64,000 bases of DNA from Pseudoneurospora amorphoporcata (taxonomy: Eukaryota; Ascomycota; Sordariomycetes; Sordariales; Sordariaceae): NCBI GenBank assembly GCA_033297205.1, contig MU859135.1, forward strand, positions 62,001 through 126,000, read 5' to 3'. Shown here piece by piece: positions 1 through 11,343 of the stretch. A model generated the notes under the pieces. It was not told the origin of the DNA. It saw nothing but the letters and a program-made list of their open reading frames with translations, and did not search any database. The translations under genes were made by a program, and so were the position numbers. The stretch's first letter is position 1, and every line of letters begins with the position of its first letter.

Positions 1-1472
1 TTTGACACGGCAGGGTTGATGGAAGGTTCCAGTAGACTGATGTTGGATGAAGACGCCTCCGCGCTACCGCGGGCTTGTTGGTCCTTGTCTCTGGGATTTG
101 TCTTCTCGATGCTGGCGTAAATGACCGGATATTTGTTGCGAACCCGGTCACGCAAATCCGTGGGCTGGCGGCTCTGAAGATGATACTCTGGATCGCGTTG
201 AATCTTGGTCCAGGCAGGCCCGTGCTTCTTGAGTCCTGCCAGAATTTCCTTGTCGTCAAGGTCCGTAAATGGGCGCCTTTCACGACGGTGAGACTTTTTG
301 AACGGCCCCTTGATTCCCAGTTCGACAAGATCTTCCATCTTCTTCCGGTGTGCCCGACTTTTTCTCTGTTTGGCAGGGGCCGAGTCCGAGTCGCCCCTAT
401 CCTTATCACTCGGTCCAGCTTCTGGGTTGCTCAAAAGAGCGTCCAGCGACAAGCCATTCCTGTGCCTGCTGTGGCTGTGACTGCTTGATTCGCCTGACGT
501 AGACTTGTCGGCCCCAGGACTTCTCTTTGCTGAACCGCCACGCAGCTCTTCGGGACAGCAGGTCCGGAACCGATCCTTGAGATCACCCGCAGTCCGGTCG
601 TTGAATTTGTAGTCGGGATCCTCTAGAATCGTCGTCCATTTTCCAACACCATGTCGACTGACACCCAGTAAAAGATTATTGGTCTCCTCATCGGACCACT
701 TTCTCCGTGGTTTCGCCGCCCTTCGTTTCGCCTTGCCACCGCTGGTCTTGTCTCCGTCCGTTGGGGGTGGTGATGTAATGGACCACTCCGCGGGCGGCGT
801 TGTTGTTGTCGAGGCAGGGATATGGGCCGGAGGACTGAGATCATGCATGTAACCGCTTATCCTCGGTGGCTCATGGTCAACACCGGAGAGTATTGGGGGA
901 AACCTGCTGGCGTTGGGGTTGGGTGGCGGTTCGTGGAGCCCGTTGAGGATGGGTGGGACCGAGACTACTTGTTGAAGAACCACCTCTTGAGTGGATTTTT
1001 GCTTCTTGAGCGGCTGTGGTAACTGAACATAATCGTCTTTGGCAGCGAGCGCCCGCTGTCGCTTCTTGGTGTAGGCATCGTGGAGAGCATCGGGGTGGTC
1101 GCCTGCAGGCCTGCGCAAAGAGAGGGGCGTACTGCTCGTCTCTGGGGAGTTGGAAAGCAGTAATTGGAGTGAATAACTCGAAGGAGGGTGACGAGCTGTA
1201 GGATCACTTCCAAAAGGGTCTATCCTTGGCGTCTGCTTGGCCAGAGACTCGTTATTTAGCGTATGAATCGGCGGTAGCGTGGGTAGTTGGCTGTCGATTC
1301 TCTGCTGCTGCTGTTGATGTTGTCCAGCATCGCGGGGCAAAGTAGGTAGAAAGAGCGAGTTGTTGTTCGCGGGGGTCGTGAGAGGACCGAGCTGGACAGG
1401 CGACGGGCTATCGGCTTGCTGAGTGTTGAGTACGGTTGAGAGGTGCATAAGTCGTGGCTCGATGGTAGCCAT
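1..1472 (-). CDS. Double-Myb (telobox-type) DNA-binding protein, 3' end cut by window edge
   Basis: One open frame of about 490 codons runs from an ATG at 1472 off the left edge; a second in-frame ATG lies at 1448. The first 250 residues are Pro/Ser/Gln-rich and low complexity. A first Myb/SANT repeat spans about residues 254-303 (KWSDEETNNLL, VGKWTTILEDPDY, AGDLKDRFRTCCP). A second spans about 397-447 (RRPFTDLDDKEIL, PAWTKIQRDPEYH, TDLRDRVRNKYP). The D-L-K/R-D-R ends of both third helices resemble the telobox of TTAGGG-binding proteins. Two Myb repeats in one chain are the layout of fungal Tay1/Teb1, which bind telomere-like repeats at chromosome ends and some promoters. The protein is therefore probably nuclear and sequence-specific; telomere binding is inference. 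A basic, Ser-rich linker joins the repeats. No intron is needed in the visible part. Confidence 0.82.
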   Translation of the reverse strand, partial: MATIEPRLMHLSTVLNTQQADSPSPVQLGPLTTPANNNSLFLPTLPRDAGQHQQQQQRIDSQLPTLPPIHTLNNESLAKQTPRIDPFGSDPTARHPPSSYSLQLLLSNSPETSSTPLSLRRPAGDHPDALHDAYTKKRQRALAAKDDYVQLPQPLKKQKSTQEVVLQQVVSVPPILNGLHEPPPNPNASRFPPILSGVDHEPPRISGYMHDLSPPAHIPASTTTTPPAEWSITSPPPTDGDKTSGGKAKRRAAKPRRKWSDEETNNLLLGVSRHGVGKWTTILEDPDYKFNDRTAGDLKDRFRTCCPEELRGGSAKRSPGADKSTSGESSSHSHSRHRNGLSLDALLSNPEAGPSDKDRGDSDSAPAKQRKSRAHRKKMEDLVELGIKGPFKKSHRRERRPFTDLDDKEILAGLKKHGPAWTKIQRDPEYHLQSRQPTDLRDRVRNKYPVIYASIEKTNPRDKDQQARGSAEASSSNISLLEPSINPAVS

Positions 1473-4400
1473 CGTGGAGGAAGGATTGCCCCGAGAAAGC
1501 CGGCATTGGGCAGTCGGCGAGGCTGGACCCGGGGGCGTTGAGGGCGACAGCGTGGATGTATGAATGGTTGAGTCTAGTATTGAACTGCCTGTTGAAAATT
1601 GGGTTGTTGTGACGGGATCGTGAATGTGAACAGCGCGATCTGTGGTGATGACGATGACGGAGGAGGGGAGTGGACAAGGTAGCAACCTTTTTTTTTTTCC
1701 CTCCGAGTCTGATCAACACAAGATGGTATTTGGAAGAGAGAGATCTATTAAAGAAGAAAGACGAAGCCCAGAACAAAGCCCACAAGACTATGCGTCGATG
1801 CCCACAGCGCAGAAACCGAGACTAAGACAAAGTTGTTTACCCTCGTGACAAAGAGTAGGTGGGGAGGAAAGAGGAGGGAAAGGGATTGGGGAGGGAAAAA
1901 GAGGAAGATGGAATTAAGGATGATTCTCGGACGAGGTTGTCCAGGATGAGTGAGAGGTCTCGGCTTTCACTCACTTGGGAGGTTCGATGGAGTGGTACCT
2001 ACGCAGAAGGGCCTATTGCCCTCTGTACCTTACGACCCACCACGCTTCCGCGGCCCTTCTGAGTGCCCTATTGGGTCGGTCCCAAGCTGTAGGTCGTTCG
2101 ATAACTGCGGTACTTGCCCTGGAAGGTGGGTGACCCGCAGCACCCGCCTGGGAGCGAGCGACCTGCATATGGATGCGTTAGGACCAGCGCAGTGGGGAAT
2201 CCAGAGAATGGAACCTCGAGGTAAGGACGGGACCTGGATGGAATCCCACTTGCTACCCGCACTGTGGTACGTACCTCTCAGTGCGGCCAGTGAGTCCTGC
2301 CCCCCATCGTGCCTCGTTGAGACAGGTCCATTGATGGTGTGGTTGCCCTAGGGTCGGGTGTGGTGCCTTTGGTTGTGCCCCCCTCGTGGCCCCCCCAACA
2401 ACGGCGGGCGCTGGTGCCCTGGGCAGTTGCTGCTGGAAAGGGAAGCTTGGCACCTGAAGACGGACGGCAGAGTGTCTCGAGTGTCCAATGCTCTAGACTG
2501 CAACATCACATAAACCTGGTCTCTGTATTATGTGCGTTTACGTAGTACATCTAGATCTTGACAACGCCTTCTCCAGCTTGGCACGATCACAGTCTGTCTA
2601 CGTGTACTCCACATTACCATATCATTGGATACGCGTTAGACGGCATCTCTTTTTGAATCCGACATGTTGGTCAGCTGTCATGGTCTGCCTGGGTTCAGCT
2701 CCCTACCCGGTCCCATCAAGTTTGTTCCCGGCAGCAAGGGAAGCTGGATAAGGTGTTGTGTGTTGATTAAACGTTGACAGTTGAGTGGCCTGCAGATGGA
2801 GAGGAGAGATACCTGGCTACTTCAGTTGTCATGGCTACCTACCTGCTAGCCTCCATGTCCCTGTGCTCTACCGCTTTTCTCGACCATAAAGAGATTGACT
2901 GAAAAGCGCTAGTAGGGAAACTGAGGGCATCTCATTGGGAACATTCCTCATATGCAACTAGAGGTAACTTTCCGCACATATGCACCTTGTCTCTCCCAAA
3001 TGCCACGTTTAGTAAATCTTATGAACGAGAAAAAGCGGTAGTCCGAATAGGTGTGATGGACATTGTGGATGAACAAAGTGAAACCAAAAGTCCAAAAAGT
3101 CCCCCAAGTTGAGGGACTAAGAAATAATAGTCTCTGTTACATTGACTTCTCTCTCACCGAAACAAAAGCAGAAGGTGGAAGGTGGGGCGGAGGGTGGGGC
3201 GTTTAGGAGGTCTAACAACTTTGAGGTCTGAGACTAAAGAAATAAGCGCACGGCTGCGTCTTTAAACGTTAACAGCGGATAGCCTGTAGTGAGGGTAACG
3301 GGTGGGGTTAGCTTCCTATTATTTGCTCTGGGCAGTGGAACACTGGGATCCTTCTTTTCCGCGACGCTCTCTCCCCCTTCCCTCGCTCGAACGATGATCC
3401 TCTTCATCCGGGTTCCGCTCCCTGAACGGCAAGCTCGCCAGGCACCATATCCAGCATCATCCAGGGGATTACTCACCACCAAAGGGAGAGCTATCACAGG
3501 AGTCTTTCGCTCTGCCTGCAAAGTACCTCACATGGCCTGTTGTGTTGTTGTACTCCTCTTATCAGTTGGCACCATCACATTTCCACTTTCACTTTGGTGG
3601 GATCGTCCGAACACACACTCATTTTTTTTTTTTTTCGCCTCCTTCAGTTCCGGTCTGCGGAATGCGCGCAAGGCCCGGCTGTAAGGCTCAGGCGCAGACC
3701 TTGGCAGTCAAGTCTGCCTCATTGACGGACAGAGTGTGGGATGGAATGAAAGGAAGTGGGAGAGGGACAGGAGGGAGAAAAAGCGCGAGAAAAAAGGACA
3801 AGATTTGGTGTTGAAATGGCCTGAATGGAACCTTCCACTCTCCGCCATTCATCAAGTTGCATTCCGTGTCCGCCGCCGCATTGGGGCGCTTCACTCGCCA
3901 TGATTGTTAATGAACGAAAGCAGAGAAAGCGAAAAAAAAAAAATCAAAAAAAATTGATGATGCAGGCTCGGCTACCGAATGAGGACGCACCGGTGCCAAT
4001 TCCACTTTTCATTGGGTTTCCGTTGGGGGGCAATTGAAGACATTTACGGTACTTCCATTCCCTCTGTCAAACACATCACTTCGCCAACAGGTTACCCACC
4101 CGGCCGCTTGGGATGGCCACCACTGCTTGCTGCCCACCAGCTCTACGGAGTTCGGAAAGGTGGGGCGGAGGAGATGCCGTCAGGGATTGGTGTCCACTGA
4201 ATGGTTCAAAGGGAAAGGGCAGGCAGCCAGACGGGAGCCAGAGCCAACTGCAGCATCGCCGCCATTATTCTCACAGCGGGCACGTTTACACTGCGACGAC
4301 ACCACCGCGCACCACAGATTTTCTGTCTTCAGCAACCTGAACAGCGAGATACAACACCCGACACTGATGCATTGCCAGCGTACCTTACCTTTCTTCTACA

Positions 4401-7400
4401 CCACAACACATCTTCTGGCATGTTGACATGTCATCTGTGAATCCTTTCGGGAGATCTAATCCTCTTCTGGGTCTCTCATCGGGCCTGCCGTTCTGCCCAT
4501 GGAGGTTACCGGTCTAGGCCTGGACCACTGAGGAACCACCTCACCAAGGACCACTCACAGGCCGGGCAGCGGGCCAGTGGAAGCTGGAGTGGCGAAGCAG
4601 GCGTCTGTCCCTGCCCGTCCAGACCATCTGCCCTCCAGGGTTGACGCCCTGGGAAACCCGCCAAAGCCGCCAACCGCCGAGGCACCATTCTAGAGACCAT
4701 CTATCTACCTCTACTAGACTACCATATCGGGACTATGCACTAGAGGTACACACACGAGACGTCAACCTCTCAAACCGTCCTATCAGACACCGGCCGCACC
4801 CATCCCTTCCCTCACTTCACATCTTGAATGCCATGCCTCCGCGGAACAATCTTTTTTTCATCTGCCAGATCCGCGCTTATAGCTTATAATCAACCGAAAC
4901 TGCTTCCCGATGGCGAAATCGCCATACGCCGTGTCCATCTACGCACGCGAGCCTCATATCGATACCGTTGACTGGCTGGCTCACCCTGCCCACGCCCATT
5001 TCTCGTGGAAATTGGTACATAGCACCGATCAGCCAGATTTGTCACCATATTGGCTATTGAGCGAGAAGCACGCCAGGCACGCTTGAGAGACAAAGACCGG
5101 GAGGGTCCATGCCAGCTGCAAAGAAACAGGTGGACTTGGCCCGGAGTCGGACTCGCCTCCGCTTCCGCCTCCAACGACTTGCCTTTACCTTCGTCGACTT
5201 CGCCTCCATACCAGCTCACCAATGCCAGATATCGGTGGAGATGATGGCACATGAGTTCCATCCTCAATCTTCGCGCGATCCATCGAGCGATCCTTCATCA
5301 CCGCCGTTGACGCTTGTTGCAGTTGCATCTATGGTTCGTTACGACGGAAGGTAGCTCGTGGACGTCTGCTTGAGCCCCGACTGCTTACATCCACATTTAT
5401 GAGTGGTGTGCAACTATGGTTTTACAGCAGCAAGCCCCGGGTAAGAAACAGTTCCTCGCATCTTTGGGAACTGCCGCCCTTATCCGCGGTCAAAAGTGAG
5501 CACAGTGAGGTCACGGAAGCAAACTCAATGCAAAATGCGAATCAGAAAAAAAAATCAACTTCCTCAGGGGCAGGTGGCAACTTTACAAAACGACATCGTC
5601 TCGAGAGATGAGATGTCCGGTGGTCACCGCTTCCATCTCCGGCCCGTACCGGGTGGAGATGTAGTATGACCGAAATACTCCAGCTTCCAAGTTGTACCAG
5701 TCCAAGTCTTTGCTGCGAACCGTTCATGGAAGCTTATTGGGTCCAAGGAATCGGCCCAGCCTCCGACTCTTAATAGACCCTTGAGGCTCGTGTGCCGAAA
5801 TAGTGTCAATGGTTTCAAAAGAGATGGATATGACTCGAAGGGATATCCCGGATCGACCCTGTCACCCTGACAGGTAGGACACAACTCTTCCGCTTTGCCG
5901 TGGCAAAAGCAACCACCTACGTCAATCCCAAGGAGGAGTCCGTCACCGCTTCGAGACTCGTCAAATATCCATCTTCAGCCAAGCCAGCTGATCGTTCTGG
6001 GCCTCAGCATCGAGGCTTTCACTCGCAGATGGATCACGTTCAAGCGTCCAGACGCACACACTCATGAGCTACACTCAAGTCCTCCTACCAATACTTGTGC
6101 GATACGAGGGGTGTGCAGACAATGAAAGTTCCAACGACATACAACGTTATGGTTTGGTAGCCAGAACACCTGGAGCTCAATATCACAGTCACACTGAGTT
6201 GGTCTATGGGGACCCCATCTCTCGTCACAAAGTGTCCGAGGCGCATTCATGCCCTGCTAGAGAAAGCCGAGGACGTCTTTTCGGGAAGGTGCGGGGGCTC
6301 GATGAAAAATCTGCTACAACTCACTTTCCACTGTTTGACAACTGGTTCGCCCAAATCGTTCCCCTTACCCTCCTGCCTCGCCTGCCTGTTGAACCCACGG
6401 AGATCTTTTCACTGACTCCTTCTCTAGCTTTAGCCACCGCACAAGCAAGCAAGACATACGTGTTACATGCCTCCTGGATTGAGTTGGCATCTGACGAGTG
6501 CTGGCGTTAGTGGGGATGTTACCATCACGAAAGCTTTTTTTTTTTTTTTTTTTTGGTTTTTTTTTAATACCTGATCGTTACCTAGCACGACGCCTGGTGG
6601 ATGCCCAGCCAAGCACAGCACAAGGTGAGAGCCGAGAATCCTCCAGTTCGTCGCCGAGTGGCCGATCCCCAGACCATTGACTTGTGCTGCCCAAATGCCA
6701 CTCGGCGCTGTGGCCTCCGGGTGCCGATACATGTTTTGGTGTGAATCACTATACACCCGGACACGTTTTTACTGTTACTCTGGTGTTGGACATGCACATT
6801 TCAACAGCCACAAGATGAGAGGTGAATAAGGTCTTCTATTTCCACATTCTTGTGCCAAAACACCACTCGGTGCCGAACTAATTATCGTCGTCCGTCCCAC
6901 TACTACATTGGCCAGCATTAAAAGCCGTGTTTCACCCGTACCGCCGGGCTGTCCCCGTTCTACCACCTACCCAACCACTGATCATCCTCGGGCCTTGCCA
7001 GGTAGTGTAGTGGCAAGTGTCGTGCACCGGCACGCAAGATCCGGGCCCGGTGATCTCGAGTGTGTGTGAGAGAGAAAGAGGAAAAGCAAGGAAAAGGAGA
7101 AGTTAACCCCGGATAAACTGATGTTCTTTCCTTGTTCTCCACCACAATAGTAACGTAACAGTGCTGCGATGGTGAAAGTTTTCATCGTGACAGATGTACA
7201 AGAAAAGAAAACGAGCAGTGAAATCCGGGAAGGACTCTCGTTGTATGACATCAAACCTTCTGGAAGGATTCCTTTCTTTTTTTTTTTTTTTTCATTTGAC
7301 TGTCCAATCCTTTACCTTCACGTGCTTTATCTTTCTCATTCAGCTACCACCGTACCTACAACACAAACGCTATTATCGCTCCCTTGCTTGACATCTCTCG

Positions 7401-8082
7401 GTCTTTCTCTCCCTTCAAGCTATGTACCCCTTTTTAGCGTCGTCTCCTCACGGACTGACCGAGGTTTAGTGTCTTTTTTTCTTCGGTCTCTCCAACCCAT
7501 AGGTTAGCACTAGTCCAGTCTAGCTTGGGTTTTTTACTACACAATGTTATGCTCGTCAGATAAGTTCACACAGTATCCATTCAGTGAAAACAAAAAATTG
7601 TTCATTCTCGACCTCTAAACTTGTGTCAGGCCGGCTGGCTGGCTGGCTGTTGCAAGTCGTCTCACTGTTTCACTAAAACAAACCAAACTAATGATGAGAA
7701 TGGGGCCTGGACTTGAGGAGGAGGACAAGAGACGTAGGAAAAGTTCTAGACCGTTACATAAGAACTGAATTCACGTTTAGGAGGGAAGGAGAGACATAGA
7801 TACATTCCACTTACTACATCTCCAGCTTTCTTCCACGTCGTGCTTATTAGCGACGTCTGAATGTGGCCAGTTGCCCCATACCTATAACCAAATCCTGGTC
7901 CAAGCAGGTACCTATCTATCTACATTTCTCTATCTCTACCTGCTGGGTTTGGTTTGCTTTCGTCCCAGTCGTTCGGAAAGTATTACCTGCATATCCCACA
8001 TTGCTTGGCGAATCTTAAATCCAGCTCTCCCGTTTCTGGTCCGCTCTCCGCGTCCGCGATCCCGAGTGAACGGATCGGATCG

Positions 8083-8131
<49 letters not shown>
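8083..8131 (+). repeat. Poly(A) run, 49 bases
   Basis: An uninterrupted run of 49 A residues, the longest homopolymer in the window. It lies in the gene-poor stretch. No coding remnant or target-site duplication was recognised beside it, so a retroposed mRNA tail is possible but unsupported. Confidence 0.95.
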
Positions 8132-8137
<6 letters not shown>

Positions 8138-9249
8138 CCAGGTTCAGCGTAGTGTCAATCAGAAACACACATGCATATTTTTTACACAACAGAAAAGCTA
8201 CACACAAACATTCAACCCACGCGGATCCGAAAGAACGGTGGTACCTGCCTACTCAAATACCAAGACTAGGTATAGACCGAGGCGAGAGACATTATGGCTT
8301 GAATCTAGCCTCGGCCTTTGACCCGAGTTCTACTTTTGGAATATACCTACATCGCACGTGACGAACGATCGCCGAACAACGATCACCGAACAGCGAGGAA
8401 CAGCCCAGTAAAAGGCAGCTAGCCCATTGACTGGAACATAGCCTTCCCTGGCTGCGTAGCTTTCTTTCTTTCTTTTCTCTTTCGGACTTTGGTACATGCC
8501 GTCCATCGCCACGGACCCGAGACCTGGTAGTGGGAAGCTGGGAGCTGGAACTGTAACCGAAAAGAAAAAGAGAGACATACACATGGTACGATTATAAACG
8601 CCAGCGGAAGCGCCACATTTTCTTATTTTCCTTTTCACTGCGTAGTAGAGTAGTTTTATCTACGAGTTTTTCAGGGACTGAAACATTGACCAGAAATAAA
8701 TCTCCGGAGTAAGTGGGTTCAGCCCTTCCCTCTCCAAACAAGGTCAAATCCCGAAACACAGACTCCTTCTAGCTTTGCCCTTCTCTGTCTTTTCCCGAAA
8801 CCCCCAAAGAAAAAAGCAAGTAGAGGGAAGGACGCAAGCTTCCTTACGCCCAGTTATGGGAGAGAATCGAGCCTCAACCGCCGCAATTATTAGGGAAATA
8901 TATATGCCACACCTGCAACACCCCTTCGGCAATATCAGGCCATGTGGATGTCATGGTAACACCATGCCATGTTTATGTATGCCACGCCTGCCACGCGTCG
9001 CTAGGTAGGGTACTATCTGTTAACCGGGTGTTTGGGTTTGGGTTTTGGTGAGACATGCATATCTCCAGTTAATGTATCTCCAGATAGGTATGCATACCCA
9101 TGCCCACTTCCGTTCAGAGACATCTCTCTACAGTACATACATATCTCGATCCGGATTCACGTTTCTACTCATGGAATGAAAGGGGAAAAAGAACCCAAGT
9201 ACCTGGTAAGAGTAGGTAGAATTAGTGAGCCGTGATGAGACTGAAGAAG

Positions 9250-9285
9250 GAATGAGAAGGGATGAGAAGGGATGAGAAGGGATGG
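9250..9285 (+). repeat. Short tandem repeat, unit GGGATGAGAA
   Basis: About three and a half copies of a ten-base unit in a row. It is a simple minisatellite in non-coding DNA with no visible function. Confidence 0.8.
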
Positions 9286-11343
9286 TGAAAGATTGGTTAG
9301 AATACCTAGGGAAGTAAGGAGATGACTAAGGTATTATCAAGCAACAACCTCAAGGCGAAAGTTGCCTAGCTGGGCAGCTGGGCAAGTTTTGTCGTACACA
9401 TTCATCACCTCTGGAAAGTTCGTTAGCGTTGGACTTCACAACGTACTCTCCGCAACTCAAGCAACATTCCACCAATTTTCATACAAAAAGTTGGTATCAA
9501 CCCGATGCGTTTTACCCGCTTTATATACATACTCTCTCTCCAATTTTTCGTTTTGAATGTGGTTATCCCGTGGTGAAGTTTTGCAGACCCCTGTCACAAG
9601 ATCCGCGCTAACAAACTTTTAAGGGATGATTGATGTGTCCGTTGAGCAATCGGATCACATCACATGATGCTTCCAACGAGTGAACGTTCGCGATCTGGAT
9701 CTCAGTCTTGATCTTGACCGGGACCACGATCGATGCAGGCAGGCAGGCAGGCCATTGCAAGCCGAGTGTGCGTGATGGGTGAGGTGTGAATAGGATCCTT
9801 CCAGAAGCACCGCAAGCAAGAACAAGAAAAAGACGAAAGAGGCAAGAGGAAGCGAAGCAAACAATCCAGCAAATCGGGAGACATGAGTGATGGTGGTTTT
9901 CAGGTGGCTTGCAGGGCAAATCGAAGGGATTGTGTGGAGTGTCATTGTAATGGGAGTAGACGAGAGTTGAGGGGAGTGCAAGCCTTCGATGCAGACAGGC
10001 TATGGACCGAATGGTAAATAGATATTCACTTGCGTCAGTGAAGCCGAGCTGTCATTCGTGAGGACGATGTATTTGCGTGACTGACTGATACAGGACTGTA
10101 CTACACTGCACCAATATGAGATCTGAGTGAACCCACCCAGCTCGGGACTATAGTAGAGCTCGTCTTGCTTGGGAGTTACGCTTTTGTGAAGTGTCGCGTG
10201 ATGCCGTACCTACCTCCTACCAGCCCATGTGAGTGAGGTAAGGTGAGGTGTCAACGTGGAAGAAGAAGAAGAAGACGAAGAATAAGAACAAGAATAAGAG
10301 GAGGAACATTGCGGGATGAGGTAGGTAGGTTGTCGCAGCAAGTTTTTCACTCCCACACCGAAGCATTACCTACCTCAAGCAGTCAGATCACGAGCTTGGA
10401 TCGAGATCTGTGGGCTAGATGAGAGCGGTGATGAGTGGGCTAGCAGCATTCGTACGATGCAGGTGTTCGGCGCAATGGGTAAGGTAGATAGGTACGGTAA
10501 GTAAGCAAGTATGGTAAACAGTTTGTATTTGTAGGTAGAGCCTCACCGGTGTGGCTTGTATCTGTTTGGTTCGAGTGAGTCCTGCTTCTTCTTCTTCTTG
10601 TTTATTCTTTTATTCTTTTTTTTCTTTTCTTTTTTTCTTTTTTGAATCTTTCCTTCTTTGTTCTCGTTTTGTTGTGTTTGGCCTGTTTATAGCTGATTGG
10701 GTATGTTTAGATAGGTAGACACTTTTTTTTTTTTTTTTCACTCTGGTTGAGTTTAGAGGCGAAGTGACGGCGCTGTGGAATGAATATTTGGTGTTTGACT
10801 GATAGATTACATCGTGAAGGGACGTGGCGAAGGGAGATAACGAAGTATAACCGGACGGGAGGTCTTTAACTAGCTTGGTTGTAAGCAAACCTTTTCCACG
10901 AACAGATTTCACGGAGTAGATTATGACACATTCACGACGACGGCAAGCTTAGAGTGTACTCATCATATCTTATTCGTGGAAAATATGTACAAAGAAAAAC
11001 AACAAGAAGAGAAGTCTTACTGTTGGAAATAAGTGACAGATGAAAAAGGAAGATAAAGTCAGATATGCTCGCTCCCCAAGACCCCATAAATACCCCGAGA
11101 AGGCGATGGTTGCATGCAAAGACATGAATGGACAAGGACATGAATGAGGGAAAGGTGCAGATGAGAGATAGTGTATGTACACTATGTAAGACTTTCTAAT
11201 ATGTCCAATATATGTCCAAAAAGCTAATGTAATCATATGCATATCCAAAAAGTTTTTTCTCCTTCTTTTAATCCTTTCAGTTTTTCAATTCATCCTCCAT
11301 TCAGCATCCCATCCCTCTCAACATGCATCTCTCACAAAAGTTT

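Larger units (their letters stand above)
1473..11343. other. Long gene-poor stretch (about 9.9 kb)
   Basis: No open frame here shows a recognisable domain or sustained coding-type codon use on either strand; the longest candidates are about 95-150 codons and look like chance frames. The stretch holds homopolymer runs (20 T at 6535-6554 followed by 9 T at 6557-6565, and 49 A at 8083-8131), a short inverted repeat at 2257-2286, a GGGATGAGAA tandem near 9250-9285 and a GCAG run near 9735-9752. It lies between the 5' end of the Myb gene and the 3' end of the chitinase gene, so it includes the Myb promoter. Untranslated exons or non-coding RNAs cannot be excluded. Confidence 0.7.

Noticed and set aside
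6064..6510. A 148-codon plus-strand frame in the gene-poor stretch
   Set aside because: No domain or codon bias, and no splice partners giving a longer protein were found.
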